A stretch of 64,000 nucleotides of DNA from NCBI GenBank assembly GCA_947044405.1, contig CAMRHE010000167.1, forward strand, positions 2,277,001 to 2,341,000. The letters are read 5' to 3'. The notes under the pieces are model-generated. The model ran no database searches and was not told the DNA's origin. It was given only the letters and a program-made list of their open reading frames with translations. Every line of letters begins with the position of its first letter. Within the stretch, counting starts at the first letter, position 1. The position numbers and the translations under genes were made by a program. Below are positions 10,251 through 21,686 of the stretch, piece after piece. Source of the DNA: Leptodactylus fallax (taxonomy: Eukaryota; Chordata; Amphibia; Anura; Leptodactylidae).

Positions 10251-11276
10251 ATGGACGGTGACGCACCCGTTAGAGAGAATGGTGCTGGAGGAAGAATGCC
10301 AGCAGGGGCTATAATAAGTCAGTTAGCTAAATTTGATGGCAATAATATGTCAGTGAGTATGTGGGTGGAACAGATACGAATGATACAGCGAATGTACCAG
10401 ACCGCACCAGAAGTACTAGTAGAGCTAGCAATATTGACATTACAAGGGGATGCTAAGACCACGGTGATATTGAGGCCATTTGAACAAAGGCAGACATTTG
10501 AGCAAGTAGTCCAGATTCTAGAAACCATTTATGGAGAAACTGCATTGCTGGGGTCTCTGCAGGCTCGGTTCTTCCAGAGGGTACAACAGGAGAATGAAAG
10601 CCTTCCCCAATATGCAAATGCCCTACAAGAACTGCTCCGAGATATTCAAGTGAAGGAAAGAGGGGGCTCGCCAGCCTTCTGTAACCCTGATCGGACTCTC
10701 CGTGACCAGTTTGTCCTGGGGATACGTGACGGCAGTTTAACTGTGACTATGCAGGATTTTATACGACGAGAGACTGATGCTAAATTCCATGATGTACAGG
10801 TAGAGGCCATCTCCCGTGCCAATAGTATGTTCCCGAAGCCCCAGACCGCAGTTGGAGTTACTTTGTCACAGGGGGCTAGTTCTGGCTCAGAGACAGTAGA
10901 AAAGGGGACGGTTAAAGAAATTCTCACAGTAATGCAGAAACTGCAAGAGCAAATGGAACACTTGCACACCCGTTGTGATGAGCAGTCTATGAAAATTGCA
11001 GACTTCCAGAAGACTGGAGATGAAAGGGTGAGCCATCCACACCCAGCAAGTCAGAATCACCCACCACCCCGCTGGAGGGATGAGGATAGGACCTACCGAA
11101 GGGGTCCAAATCAGTTAATGCAGTGCTCAGGAGAAATCGAAGGGGCTTACCGAAGGGGCCCAAACAGATGGCCAGAACGACGGGAGATACGCTGCTGGGA
11201 GTGTGGACGGATGGGCCACGTTGCTGCTAGATGTCCAGAGCAGCGACAAACTTATGAGAGACCGCCGTTAAACTGA
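10251..11276 (+). CDS. gag: Gag polyprotein of Ty3/Gypsy element A
   Basis: This 341-residue frame starts at the ATG following the primer-binding site (MDGDAPVREN). An upstream in-frame ATG at 10149 lies inside the LTR and is unlikely to be used. The central part has the helical, retrotransposon-type capsid composition (blocks such as QARFFQRVQQENESLPQYA), and there is a coiled, glutamine-rich segment near residues 225-260. A CCHC zinc knuckle, CWECGRMGHVAARC, near residue 320 should bind element RNA. The frame ends in TGA at 11274, directly after a GTTAAAC heptamer that could provide a -1 shift into pol. Gag would form the cytoplasmic particle for reverse transcription. The frame is intact. 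Confidence 0.9.
   Translation: MDGDAPVRENGAGGRMPAGAIISQLAKFDGNNMSVSMWVEQIRMIQRMYQTAPEVLVELAILTLQGDAKTTVILRPFEQRQTFEQVVQILETIYGETALLGSLQARFFQRVQQENESLPQYANALQELLRDIQVKERGGSPAFCNPDRTLRDQFVLGIRDGSLTVTMQDFIRRETDAKFHDVQVEAISRANSMFPKPQTAVGVTLSQGASSGSETVEKGTVKEILTVMQKLQEQMEHLHTRCDEQSMKIADFQKTGDERVSHPHPASQNHPPPRWRDEDRTYRRGPNQLMQCSGEIEGAYRRGPNRWPERREIRCWECGRMGHVAARCPEQRQTYERPPLN
11267..11273 (+). promoter_or_regulatory. Candidate -1 ribosomal frameshift heptamer between gag and pol
   Basis: GTTAAAC is placed so that gag reads TTA AAC and then the TGA stop. A -1 slip enters a frame that stays open through to the protease start region near 11327. GUUAAAC is a functional slip site in arteriviruses. No downstream pseudoknot was evaluated. 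Confidence 0.5.
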
Positions 11277-11326
11277 AGTCCCCTGCTGCTGTAGGGCGTG
11301 TAGTAGGGGAGACTGACAAGGAGACT

Positions 11327-14300
11327 ATGTGGGGAGAATGCCCTAATGATGACCTGATCGCTGCAAGTCCTGTCATACAGGTGGAAATGGAGGGTATTCC
11401 GGTTACCGGGATGATTGACACGGGTTCCCAAGTAACGACCTTGAGTAGAGACTGTTATGAACGGTACTTCCAGCAACATGTGAAATATGATCCCCATACA
11501 TTCGTACGAGTGGTCGCAGCTAACCAGTTACCAGTTCCAGTCGTGGGAGTGGCCTGGATGAATGTCCGGGTATGTGGCCAAGATCTAGGTAGGAAAGGCA
11601 TTGTGGTGGTACAGGAGTCACATGAAGTAAAGGTCCCTGTCATTTTGGGGATGAATGTGTTAAAAGAATTAGATCAGATCCTCTTTGAAAAGAAAGGTCA
11701 CGGTTATTGGAAAGAAACCACCACCCATCGGCCTACTCAAACAGCTTTCCAGCGGCTGATCCGGACATGTGGCTTACAGAAAAGTTCAGATGCACAGCGT
11801 CCTCTGGCTCGAATTTCAGTTCCTTTGCATACAAAAGTTACACTGCCACCCAGTCGGGAGACAATAGTGTCCATGCCCATAGGCACCTGTCGGAAACTAG
11901 AGGGCATAGCTGTGTTGGTAGAACCACTGCAGGCAGCCGAAGGAGGTGTTGATCCGCTAGTGGCCCGTTCCTTGGCAATAGTTCGCAATGGAAGAGTACC
12001 ACTTCGATGTGTAAACACTCAGGACCAGAGTGTGGACCTGACCCCAGGGAGGCAGCTGGCTAACATCTATGTGACTCCGGAGGAAGTAAGGAAAGTAACT
12101 CCAATGCAGCTGAAGCCGACTGAAAGGGATGAGTGGACCGTAACTGTGTCCATGGGAGAAGATGAGGAACCCACCTCTGAATGGAATGGCCGTGCAATTC
12201 GAGAACAGATGAAGATGGATGCAAGTTCATGTTCTCTGGAATGGGTGCAGAAGGTAGATGAACTGTTGTGGGAGAACCGAGCCGCCTTTTCACGGTATGC
12301 TGAAGATTTTGGATGTACCACAGGGATCTACCATGAGATTCCCACAGGAGACACCCCTCCAATTAGAGAGCGCTACCGACAAATTCCTCCACAGTTGTAT
12401 CAGGAAGTAAAAGAACTGTTAGCTAAGATGCTACAGGGTGGGATCATCCAAGAAAGCCAGAGTCCCTGGGCAGCTCCTGTGGTGTTAGTAAGAAAAAAAA
12501 GATGGGTCCATCCGATTTTGCGTAGACTATCGGAAGTTAAACGCTTGCACCGTACGAGATTCCTACCCCTTGCCACGGATTGAGGAGTCCCTCTCAGCGC
12601 TGGGGAGAGCCCGGTACTTCTCCTCACTAGATCTGGCTAGTGGGTATTGGCAGGTGCCGATGGCCACAAAAGACAAGGAGAAGACGGCATTCATCTTGCC
12701 CATGGGACTATACGAATTTAACCGGATGCCCTTCGGGTTGACAAATGCACCCGGAACGTTTCAGCGGTTGATGGAGAAATGTCTCGGTGACTTCAACTTT
12801 GAGTTCACTCTCATCTACTTGGATGACATTATAGTGTATTCTGCGACCTTTGAAGACCATCTCCACCAGTTGGGGCAAGTATTTCGAAGATTGCGGGAAC
12901 ATGGGCTCAAATTGAAACCCAGTAAATGTCGGTTGTTCCAATCTGAAATTGATTACTTGGGTCACCGCGTATCAGGAGAAGGGGTGAGACCATCAAGAGA
13001 CAAGATAGCGGCTGTTCAAGATTGGCCAATACCGACTACCCTGCGAGAAGTGAGGGCGTTCCTTGGAGTAGCCGGTTACTATCGACGGTTTATTAAGGAT
13101 TTCGCCAAGGTAGCAGCACCACTTAATGCTCTCCTACGAGGCACATCCGGTGGTCCAAAGAACCGGTCCGTGAAGTGGGGACTTGAACAGGAACAAGCCT
13201 TCCAGGCATTAAAGGATGCACTGACAACAGCCCCAATCTTGGCATATGCTGATTACCACTTGCCGTTCCAGCTGTATACGGATGCAAGCCTGTATGGTCT
13301 TGGAGCAGTGCTTTCCCAGCTTCAGGATGGCCAGGAGAGGGTCATAGCGTACGGCAGCCGGTCTTTGAGAGATTCTGAAAGAAACCCCGAGAATTATAGT
13401 TCATTTAAGTTGGAGCTGTTGGCACTGGTATGGGCCATGACCGAGAAATTCTCTGAATATTTGACCGGTGCTGAAGTTTTAGTACTGACTGACAACAACC
13501 CACTAGCTCACCTGGAAAATGCCAAGCTCGGGGCGTTAGAGCAGAGGTGGATAGCCCGAATGACTAAGTTCAATTACCGCATTAAGTATCGGTCCAAGAC
13601 AGAGAACCAGAATGCTGACGGGCTTTCTAGGGTAACCGCCCAGACCCCCACAGTAGACGTGGATCATGAGTTGGAGCATGTGGAGGTGCCCGACTTCAGC
13701 AGATTTTCACAGGCCTTGGCCGCCGCTAATCAGTTTGAGATGGAGGGGACTGAAACGGCTCCTTTCTTTGGTCCCTCACGACAGGAATGGGCACAGATAC
13801 AACAGACCCATGAGGGGCTGGCACAGATGATCAAGTGTGTTGAGAAAGGCCAGAAGCCCTGTAGAGAGGAAAGAGAACGACTGACACGTGAGATATTATC
13901 TGTTCTGAGTCAGTGGGAAAAGTTGGAGATGAAAAATGGAGTGCTATGCCGAAAGGTCTATTTACCTTCTGAGATCGACATTCGATACCAAATTGTGGTG
14001 CCTAGTGAACTGGCTCGCTCGTTGGCAGTTGAGGCTCATAATAAGAATGGACATTTTGGTCATGAGAAGACCTTTCGTTGGTTACAGCGACTGATTTACT
14101 GCCCTGGTCTTCGTCAAATGGTCGAAGAAGTATGCCGCAGCTGTCGAACTTGTGAGATCCATAAGGCAATAGAACAGAGAGCTCCCCTGCAAACCATCGT
14201 GACCCAGGAACCTTTAGAAATCGTCATGATAGACTATCTAATGGTGGGCCCATCCAATAGCGGACACCAGTATTGCCTCGTAATGGTGGATCACTTCACC

Positions 14301-15416
14301 AAATTTGCAGTGGTAACCGCCACCAAGGACCAGACAGCTGAGTCAGCAGCTCGTGCTCTGTGCCAAGATTTCATTCGAGTATATGGGTGCCCTAAACGCA
14401 TCCACTCCGACCAGGGTGCCTGCTTTGAGGGACACGTAATGAAAGAAGTTCAACGTATCTACGGGATAAAGAAGTCGCACACGACTCCATACCACCCTCA
14501 GGGAAATGGGGCCTGTGAAAGATTCAACAGAACTCTGCTACAGATGCTGCGGACTCTGGAGGAAGACAAGAAGTTACAGTGGCCTCAGTTCTTGTCTGAA
14601 ATGGTGTGGGCCTATAACAATCAGGTCCATTCTACAACGGGGTACTCTCCTTATACACTTCTCTTTGGGCGGTCTGGGCGAAGTATAGGAGAATTACAGT
14701 TGGATGATGTGGATGGGTTCCCTCCGAGGGATCCAACCTCTTGGGTGCGGGCGCACCGGCAGAGACTTGAGACGATCCATCGATTGGTGCGGCAGCGCCT
14801 GCAAGAACATCCCCATCCTGATAAGACCCCAGTGCAAGAAGCACCATTGCAACCAGGCGACCTGGTGCTAGTTCGTGTCAAGAAACCCCAAGGGAAATTG
14901 GAAAGCCGATGGGAGGCTTTGCCGTATCGTGTTGTTGGCCGCAAGTATGCGAATGGGCCAGTGTACCAGGTCCAGAAAGAAGGAACTGATTGTGTTCGAG
15001 TACTTCACCGAAATATGTTGCGCCTGTGTCATTCTGAAGGGACAAATCATGATGGGCCTGCCAATGTGAATGAGCTCCCACAGTCAGAGAATGGAGGTGC
15101 GGAATGGGCCTCAGACGAGGAGGATGATTGTTGGCCGATCCCTGCTCCTGGGGATGTTCCACCTGTGACTACTGTATCTCCGGCCTGTGCCCCCTCAGGT
15201 GCGGAATCCGCTGGTCCTTCTCAGCCCATAGCTGCAGCACCCCATAATATACCACCGGTCCTCAGACGGACCACTAGGCCAAATGCTGGTATTCCCCCTG
15301 TTCGGTATGCGCAGGATGAGTTTGTTTGGCCTGCCATACATCGGTATACTACCACCCTGTGCATAAAAGTACAACCCTCTGGATATACAGTCATAGGCAG
15401 GGACTGCCAATCTTAA
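11327..15416 (+). pseudogene. pol: Pol polyprotein of Ty3/Gypsy element A (PR-RT-RH-IN), one frame break
   Basis: Pol is in the -1 frame relative to gag and carries domains in the usual Ty3/Gypsy order. The aspartic protease has a DTGS motif near 11416. The reverse transcriptase has YLDDIIVYS near 12820. RNase H begins at YTDASLYGLGAVLSQ near 13276. The integrase has an HHCC zinc region (HNKNGHFGHEKT ... CRSCRTC) near 14035-14155 and a DDE core, with HSDQGACF near 14402 and HPQGNGACERFN near 14493. It ends at TAA 15414-15416. The only disabling lesion I see is a frame change in an eight-A run at 12493-12500, inside RT: the frame is open from 11327 to about 12500 and then continues in another frame to 15416. 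The lesion could be a real mutation or a homopolymer sequencing error. Confidence 0.9.
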
Positions 15417-15430
15417 AGTGGGGGGGAATA
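15417..15430 (+). other. Polypurine tract of Gypsy element A
   Basis: AGTGGGGGGGAATA lies immediately before the TGTAAGAG start of the 3' LTR. This is the expected site for plus-strand DNA priming. Confidence 0.7.
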
Positions 15431-16418
15431 TGTAAGAGACAGCCAATGTTGTCCTAAGCTTCATTTGTCTGTATAAACTGTTAATGTTGAATGTATTTCT
15501 GTGATTCTGTTCCTTTAAGACAGCAGCCATTGTAATTGTGACATGATGCTGGAGTGAGACCCCCCCCCTTTTATGTCAGCCTGCCTGTTCTGCAGACAGA
15601 GTGTGAGCAGAGCAGCAGGAAGTGACGAGACAGAGAGCAGCAGCCATCTTGGCAAGAGAGAAGACAGGGCTGTGTTGTATTGAACTGGTGTGGAGATTTT
15701 TCTGTACAGCTAAGCTGTATCTTGGTCCAGAGACAAACAAAGTGTAAAGAGACAACAGGACTAGTGAGTCCATGTGAAAGGAACTGTGCTCAGTGGCTGA
15801 TCAGTGAGACTGACATTGTGACTGTGTATATGGATACCACAGATAGAGACTCGCAGTGCTGTTGATGTACTGGACAGCACCTGCTAAACCCCGGCTTACA
15901 ACCCAGCTCAGTGTATGGATTCGGCAGGACTGTCAGTGTGCTGAGTGGAATCTGCTGTTGGATTACATTGCATTCATTGGGTTTCCCTGTTAAAGAGGAC
16001 TTCATTTCTCCCAAGATCCTGATAACAGTGAGGAGAGGACGCTTCACTATAAAAGAAAGGAACGACTTTGGGCCCCACCGCGCGCTTCTACGGACTGTAA
16101 GCGGTCCACCTGGACCACTGGGGAAAAGGGGGTGCACCCAAATGTGATGTCAGGGTCAGTTAGGGATAGTTTTGAGTATATTGTTCATTCAGTGTCCATA
16201 CTGCAGAAGTGGACAGAGTAAAAGTAGAAACCATTACAGAATTTGCCTTGAAATTGTTCATGCTATATTGTATATTTTGCTTGTCTTTATCCCTGTCATT
16301 TTACCTTCAAATAGCCTTTATTAACTTATAGTAAATATATATTCTTTTCTTGAACTACCGCGTGTGCGTTCATTTCTGGTTGCGGAGTCCAAACCACCTG
16401 CCTTGCTCTCGGTTCACA
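15431..16418 (+). mobile_element. 3' LTR of Ty3/Gypsy element A (988 bp)
   Basis: The LTR is bounded by TG (TGTAAGAGACAG) and CA (GGTTCACA). It carries TATAAAAG at 16048-16055. It is the complete version of the truncated repeat at 9398-10217, with only scattered substitutions and a few small indels between them, so the element is fairly young. The right flank is coding sequence of a different Gypsy element. Confidence 0.9.
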
Positions 16419-17047
16419 ACACCATCAATCCACTACCCATAACAGACTGGGTTGTTGAACACCGCCGACATATGGAGGAAGCTAAAGAGATAGTTGAAAC
16501 GCGCATGGATGAGGTTCGTAGGAGACAACAGGAGGATTACAACCATCACGCCCATGCAGCGCCCCTGAAAGTTGGCGACCGTGTATGGTTAAGGAATAAC
16601 CATCGGAATGGGAAATTGGATCCATTCTGGGAGAAAGAACCATACAGTGTCATCTCCATACCATATCCTGAATCCGACGTGTATGAGATCTCTAAACCTG
16701 GGAGACAGCCCCAAGTAGTACACCGAAACCGTCTGAAGCTGTGCCTTAAAGAAGGACTACCCACAGAGGTGCCCCCAGCTGAGACAACGAGTACAGAGAT
16801 CTTGTCACCTTCTGAAGCGAAAGAGAGACCCCCAACGTTAACTGAGCTTATGTGGGCACCTAAACTACTACCATTTAGCTGTTATCCACCAATTGCTCTA
16901 GTGCAAGAGAACCCTTCGACAGATGATTTAATTGATTTCAGTGACTCTGTTCCTGATTCAAATCTCGTTCCACTTAGGCGTTCTGAGCGTACCACAAAAG
17001 GCATACCTCCAACACGCTATAGTGATGCCATGGCTGTCCTTGGGTAA
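16419..17047 (+). pseudogene. C-terminal integrase remnant of a second Ty3/Gypsy element (B)
   Basis: Immediately after the 3' LTR of element A, an open frame encodes the last ~200 residues of another integrase. It has a charged helical stretch (EEAKEIVETRMDEVRRRQQE), the VGDRVWLRN motif that begins the integrase C-terminal domain, then PQVVHRNRLKLC and a proline-rich tail ending RSERTTKGIPPTRYSD. The frame ends at TAA 17045-17047. Its N-terminal part is missing: a start at 16364 would lie within the LTR and is not real. Element A therefore either inserted into element B or was joined to it by misassembly. Confidence 0.8.
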
Positions 17048-17452
17048 AAGAGGTTAACTGTCTCTGCTTCTGTATATATGTTATTCCTGCTCTGATTACA
17101 TTAATGTTTTTCCTGTCTGTATATATAGTATATATATAATATCTTGCCATGTAATATAGTATTTACATTTATATGCAACAATCCAAGCCATAGTGCCTGG
17201 CTCACCGAGCCAAGGAAGTTCTGTTACCCCATTGCGGTATGGACATTGGTGCTAGAGTGCCTACTCTTCCTTACAGAAAGGACTGTTTATTGTTTCTCAG
17301 AGAGACTCTCATGATAATGGACACTCACAAAATTTGTGCCAGAGAGCCTCTGGACCCATTTGCACTTTATTCGTATTTATTAACGTTATGTTACATTTCT
17401 CACCTTCACCCCAGCCCGTCGCCGAGGTCGGCTCAGTGAAAGAGGGGGAGTA
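17048..17452 (+). other. Post-pol region and polypurine tract of Gypsy element B
   Basis: This is non-coding sequence between the integrase stop and the LTR start. It ends in AAAGAGGGGGAGTA (about 17439-17452), the expected polypurine tract. A TATATA-rich patch lies near 17120-17145. Confidence 0.55.
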
Positions 17453-18560
17453 TGTGGCATCCCAGAGCTGGCTATGGCTGGGCTGAGGGTGATCTCTGTG
17501 CATTGTATTATTTCCTGTTGCTTCATAGCCTGTGTGACATAGCAGGGGGTCCTGAGTCTCACACAACACAGCGCCACCTAGTGAGCCTCACACATGCATT
17601 ACACCTCCCATAGGATTGAATAGTAACCAAATGTCCAATGGGAGGACATTGCCTGGGAAAAGGGGAGGAGTCAGCTGATCACTGGGTCCCCATGGTAACA
17701 CCCCTGCAGGAAGGTCCTGCGTGTGAGGAGTTAGAAGTGTGGAGTGTTAGGAGGAGGAGGTGAGGAGATAAGTGTGATGTCCTGTGAAGAAAGCAGTGAG
17801 TTTAGTGCAGGAATCTCAAGTCCTAGACAGGCCCAGGAAGGTTGGAGAGCTGACAGACTCCAGCTATTCAGAAGATCCTGTCCCCTGTCTGCCTAGCCAT
17901 CGCCCTGAAGGAAGTCAAGCATCATCATCTTGTCAGCATGAGACTGTGGAGAGAACATTCTGGAACACGTGCTCCATAGCAAGTATCACAGGATCCAGGG
18001 GCCAAGGCCAGACCTGTGGAATATCCTGCCACCCTGACTATTGCACCCCGAAACTCTGAGCTATCAGGACCACATAACGTGAGTGGGGAATATTATGTAC
18101 TAGTATCATGGTGGGCATCCTCCTATGTGCCAAATAGGAGCCCAGACGCACCTTAGGGCTGTAACACTGAAGTATAAGGGGCTAGGAACACCTTTCATCA
18201 AGTCTACCCTGCACCCCAGGACTTTGCTGTGTCACCAGGCGTACCCCGTTGTTTTGTATTGAAGAAACTGTTTAAGCATTTGTGCCTCCACACCCATGGA
18301 AGTAAAAGTTCAACTTTACAACCGTTTCTGTGTCTGACTCTGCACTGACAACATCAGGGCGCCCCAAACACCACCAGTCGGCACAGTATAGGGGAAGCGC
18401 CCCGGGGGAACAATCACCACCAACATTTGTGCAGCCCCCTCATCACCGGTACCAGTGGTGGTAACGTGGGACAGCACCAGCGCTGCGCCCTCGTGCCCAG
18501 AGACCGTGACAAGTCTGCGCTGTTTGCACCCCCGCAATCCCAACTGCAGCGTTACCTTCC
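17453..18560 (+). mobile_element. Probable 3' LTR of Gypsy element B (right end uncertain)
   Basis: Starts TGTGGCATCCCAGAGC directly after a polypurine tract. I could not fix the right end. A CA at 18355-18356 is one candidate; the unique-looking sequence continues to the AT microsatellite at 18576. No second copy of this LTR is in the window for comparison. Confidence 0.5.
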
Positions 18561-18573
18561 ATCTGGTCACCGC

Positions 18574-18575
<2 letters not shown>

Positions 18576-18609
<34 letters not shown>
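18576..18609. repeat. AT microsatellite
   Basis: A run of alternating TA that ends exactly where the next solo LTR begins. The same repeat resumes at 19164 and at 21208. Confidence 0.9.
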
Positions 18610-18612
<3 letters not shown>

Positions 18613-19163
18613 GGTAAAGCTTATAGTAAAGTGCTGGATGGGGTGTATATCTCACCTGGTTTCCTCAGCCAGGCGAGATAACGGAAATCCAGGAAGATAC
18701 ATGTTGCCTTAGCAGAACATAGTCTGTTAGGGATTTTCTTTAAATTACATGGGCTGGATTTTCTGGACTGGAGGATAGGTTGGTAGTGGGAGTCTTCCAG
18801 TCCACTACGGGATTTTCCCCTACTCCCAGGTGCTCTCAGCTGAGGCTTCCTGTAAGTGATTACTGAGGAAGGAAGCTTGGCAAAAGGAGGGCTGACAAGT
18901 TGCAGGCTGGGAGAGAGACAGAGCACCCCTGGAGTGGAGGTTTATACACTTTATACTGTGTTTGCTGTTATGTATTTGCCTGCACTAGGCTAGTGAGGGG
19001 CCTGATACTGTTTAGTTAGAGCCAGACAGGCTTAGGCTTTTGTTTTGCTTTTGTGATGTAATCTTGTGCTGGAGCACCTAAATAAAGGACCCTTGGAGTT
19101 TTAAAACCCATTGCCTCTGTGAACTTCGTCATTGATGACCCCACCGTGTGAGCTGTTCCTACA
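18610..19163 (+). mobile_element. Solo LTR (554 bp) inserted in an AT microsatellite
   Basis: Bounded by TGTGGTAAAG and GTTCCTACA, with TATATAT on the left and ATATATA on the right. The target duplication is thus hidden in the microsatellite. An AATAAAGGACC polyadenylation-type signal lies near 19079. There are no internal genes. Confidence 0.7.
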
Positions 19164-19175
19164 ATATATATATAT

Positions 19176-20733
19176 AGTGGGGGAAAAAAAGTATTTAGTC
19201 AGCCACCAATTGTGCAAGTTCTCCCACATAAAAAGATGAGAGAGGCCTGTAATTGACATCATAGGTAGACCTCAACTATGAGAGACAAAATGAGAAAGCA
19301 TATCTAGAAAATCACATTGTCTGATTTTTTAAGAATTTATTTGCAAATTGTTAATACTTTGTAGCGCCACCTTTTGCTGCGATTACAGCTGCAAGTCGCT
19401 TGGGGTATGTCTCTATCAGTTTTGCACATCGAGAGACTGAAATTCTTGCCCATTCTTCCTTGGAAAACAGCTCGAGCTCAGTGAGGTTGGATGGAGAGCG
19501 TTTGTGAACAGCAGTTTTCAGCTCTTTCCACAGATTCTCGATTGGATTTAGGTCTGGACTTTGACTTGGCCATTCTAACACCTAGATACGTTTATTTGTG
19601 AACCATTCCATTGTAGATTTTGCTTTATGTTTGGGATCATTGTCTTGTTGGAAGATAAATCTTCGTCCCAGTCTCAGGTGTTTTGCAGACTCCAACAGGT
19701 TTTCTTCCAGAATGGTCCTGTACTTGGCTCCATCCATCTTCCCATCAAATTTAACCATCTTCCCTGTCCCTGCTGAAGAAAAGCAGGCCCAAACCATGAT
19801 GCTGCCACCACCATGTTTGACAGTGGGGATGGTGTGTTCAGGGTGATGAGCTGTGTTGCTTTTACACCAAACATATCATTTGGTTTCATCTGACCAGAGC
19901 ACCTTCTTCCACGTTTGGTGTGTCTCCCAGTTGGTTTTTGGCAAACTTTAAATAAGACTTTTTATGGATATCTTTGAGAAATGGCTTTCTTCTTGCCACT
20001 CTTCCATAAAGGCCAGATTTGTGCAGTGTACGACTGATTGTTGTCCTATGGACAGACTCTCCCACCTCAGCTGTAGATCTCTGCAGTTCATCCAGAGTGA
20101 TCATGGGCCTCTTGGCTGCATCTCTGATCAGTCTTCTCCATGTTTGAGATGAAAGTTTAGAGGGATGGCCGGGTCTTGGTAGATTTGCAGTGGTCTGATA
20201 CTCCTTCCATTTCAATATGATCGCTTGCACAGTGCTCATTGGGATGTTTAAAGTTTGGGAAATCTTTTTGTATCCAAATCCGGCTTTAAATTTCTCCACA
20301 ACAGTATCACGGACATGCCTGGTGTGTTCCTTGGTCTTCATGATGCTCTCTGCGCTTTAAACAGAACCCTGAGAATATCACAGAGCAGGTGCATTTATAC
20401 GGAGACTTGATTACACACAAGTGGATTATATTTATCATCATCAGTCATTTAGGACAACATTGGATCATTCAGAGATCCTCACTGAACTTCTGGAGTGAGT
20501 TTGCTGCACTGAAAGTAAAGGGGCCGAATAATATTGCACGCCCCACTTTTCAGTTTTTTATTTTTTGCAAAAGTTTAAAATAACCAATAAATTTCGTTCC
20601 ACTTCACAATTGTGTCCCACTTGTTGTTGATTCTTCACCAAAAAATTAAAATTTTATATCCTTATGTTTGAAGCCTGAAATGTGGCAAAAGGTTGAAAAG
20701 TTCAAGGGGGCCGAATACTTTTGCAAGGCACTG
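19176..20733 (-). mobile_element. Tc1/mariner element
   Basis: The left end reads AGTGGGGGAAAAAAAGTATT, followed by TAGTCAGCCACCAATTGTGC. The right end finishes with GAATACTTTTGCAAGGCACTG and a TA. These are the known imperfect inverted ends of vertebrate Tc1-like elements, and TA target sites bound both sides within the AT repeat. The transposase is on the minus strand (see the next entry). Confidence 0.85.
19351..20341 (-). pseudogene. Tc1-like transposase, broken
   Basis: From the ATG at 20341 the frame starts MKTKEHTRHVRDTVVEKF. It contains the paired helix-turn-helix DNA-binding domain (GYKKISQTLNIPMSTVQAI) and a second HTH before the catalytic DDE domain. Homology continues with an FQQDNDPKHKAKST block near 19625 and [19 protein letters not shown] near 19555, carrying the second D and the E, and ends at the stop next to 19351. 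Two lesions are visible: a frame change near 19890, and an in-frame TAG at about 19582 just before the [10 protein letters not shown] block. Transposition in cis is therefore lost. Confidence 0.9.
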
Positions 20734-20740
20734 TATATAT

Positions 20741-21204
20741 TGTGAGAGTATGAACTCAGAGTGCGCTAATGAGCGACCCAGGGCCAGGCCTGAAAAGGTC
20801 CTCAGCTACTCCTATGGGGGGAGCGTAACTCCAGAGGGAGTGGATACAGCAGCAGAGCTGCTGTGTTGAGACCTGCAGGAAGCAGGGAGTGTGAAATCAG
20901 CCAAGGACAGACAGGCGGTCTGTCCCGGGAGGACTGGGTTCCAAAAGAGGACTTTTGGCTCGAGCGGAGCATGACTCAGGCTGCTTGTTGCCCCAGAGGC
21001 TAGATAGGGGTCAAGCAGTTAGTGCCCTAAATGTGGCCCAGGCTGCTTATTGTTTTGTTTATGTTCCACTCTTAAAGCTGAAATAAAGCCATTTACTTTA
21101 CACTAGCACCGTCCGAATGCTGCTTCTCCGGTGCCCAGTACCACCAACACCGCGGTCGGGTCCAGGAGTCTGCTGCCTTTAAGGCCAATCCCCCCCAAAT
21201 TGTC

Positions 21205-21207
<3 letters not shown>
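20741..21207 (+). mobile_element. Second solo LTR (467 bp) in the same AT microsatellite
   Basis: Bounded by TGTGAGAGTATG and AATTGTCACA, with TATAT on the left and ATATA on the right. An AAATAAAGCC polyadenylation-type signal lies near 21080. It is unrelated in sequence to the solo LTR at 18610-19163. Confidence 0.7.

Positions 21208-21249
<42 letters not shown>
21208..21249. repeat. AT microsatellite (right part)
   Basis: Continuation of the alternating TA repeat split by the LTRs and the Tc1 element. Confidence 0.9.
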
Positions 21250-21251
<2 letters not shown>

Positions 21252-21262
21252 TTGTGAAACTG

Positions 21263-21375
21263 CTGTGTATGCACCACTATATGTGTGTACCGCTATGTGT
21301 GTGTACCGCTGTGTATGTGTACCGCTGTGTGTGTACCGCTATGTGTGTGTACTGCTGTGTGTATACCACTATACT
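21263..21375. repeat. Minisatellite of TGTGTGTACCGCTA units
   Basis: About seven diverged copies of a 14-17 bp unit (GTGTGTACCGCTATGT and variants), followed by simple AT-rich repeats containing CTCCTTATAAAT up to about 21685. Frames through it, repeating the residues C-V-Y-R, are artefacts. Confidence 0.8.
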
Positions 21376-21686
21376 GGGGAGAATTATTATCACTATACTG
21401 ACAATTACCAAGCAAAACACCTCATAGTTCCTCCTTATAAATCCCCTCCCCCATATAATAGTTACTCTAGATTTATTAATAATAGATCCTCCTTATAAAT
21501 ATATAAGGAGTAACTATTATTAATAAGGGGGTCTAATAATTTCCTTAGTTTTATTTATAATAGATCCTCCTTATAAATAGCCCCCCTTATTAATAATAGT
21601 TCACCGCTGGATTTGTTATTAATAATTACTTTTTATACATACAGTACCCTCCTTATATAATAGTCCCTTCTTATAAATATATATAC
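21376..21686. repeat. AT-rich low-complexity repeats
   Basis: Degenerate copies of CCTCCTTATAAAT and TATTAATAATAG occur throughout. No gene seen. Confidence 0.6.

Noticed and set aside
16364..16418. Start of the second Gypsy integrase frame at ATG 16364
   Set aside because: This part lies inside the 3' LTR of element A; the true homology starts only after 16418.
21131..21498. Frames rich in Cys-Val-Tyr and Tyr-Ile repeats
   Set aside because: They are translations of AT and TGTGTACC microsatellites.
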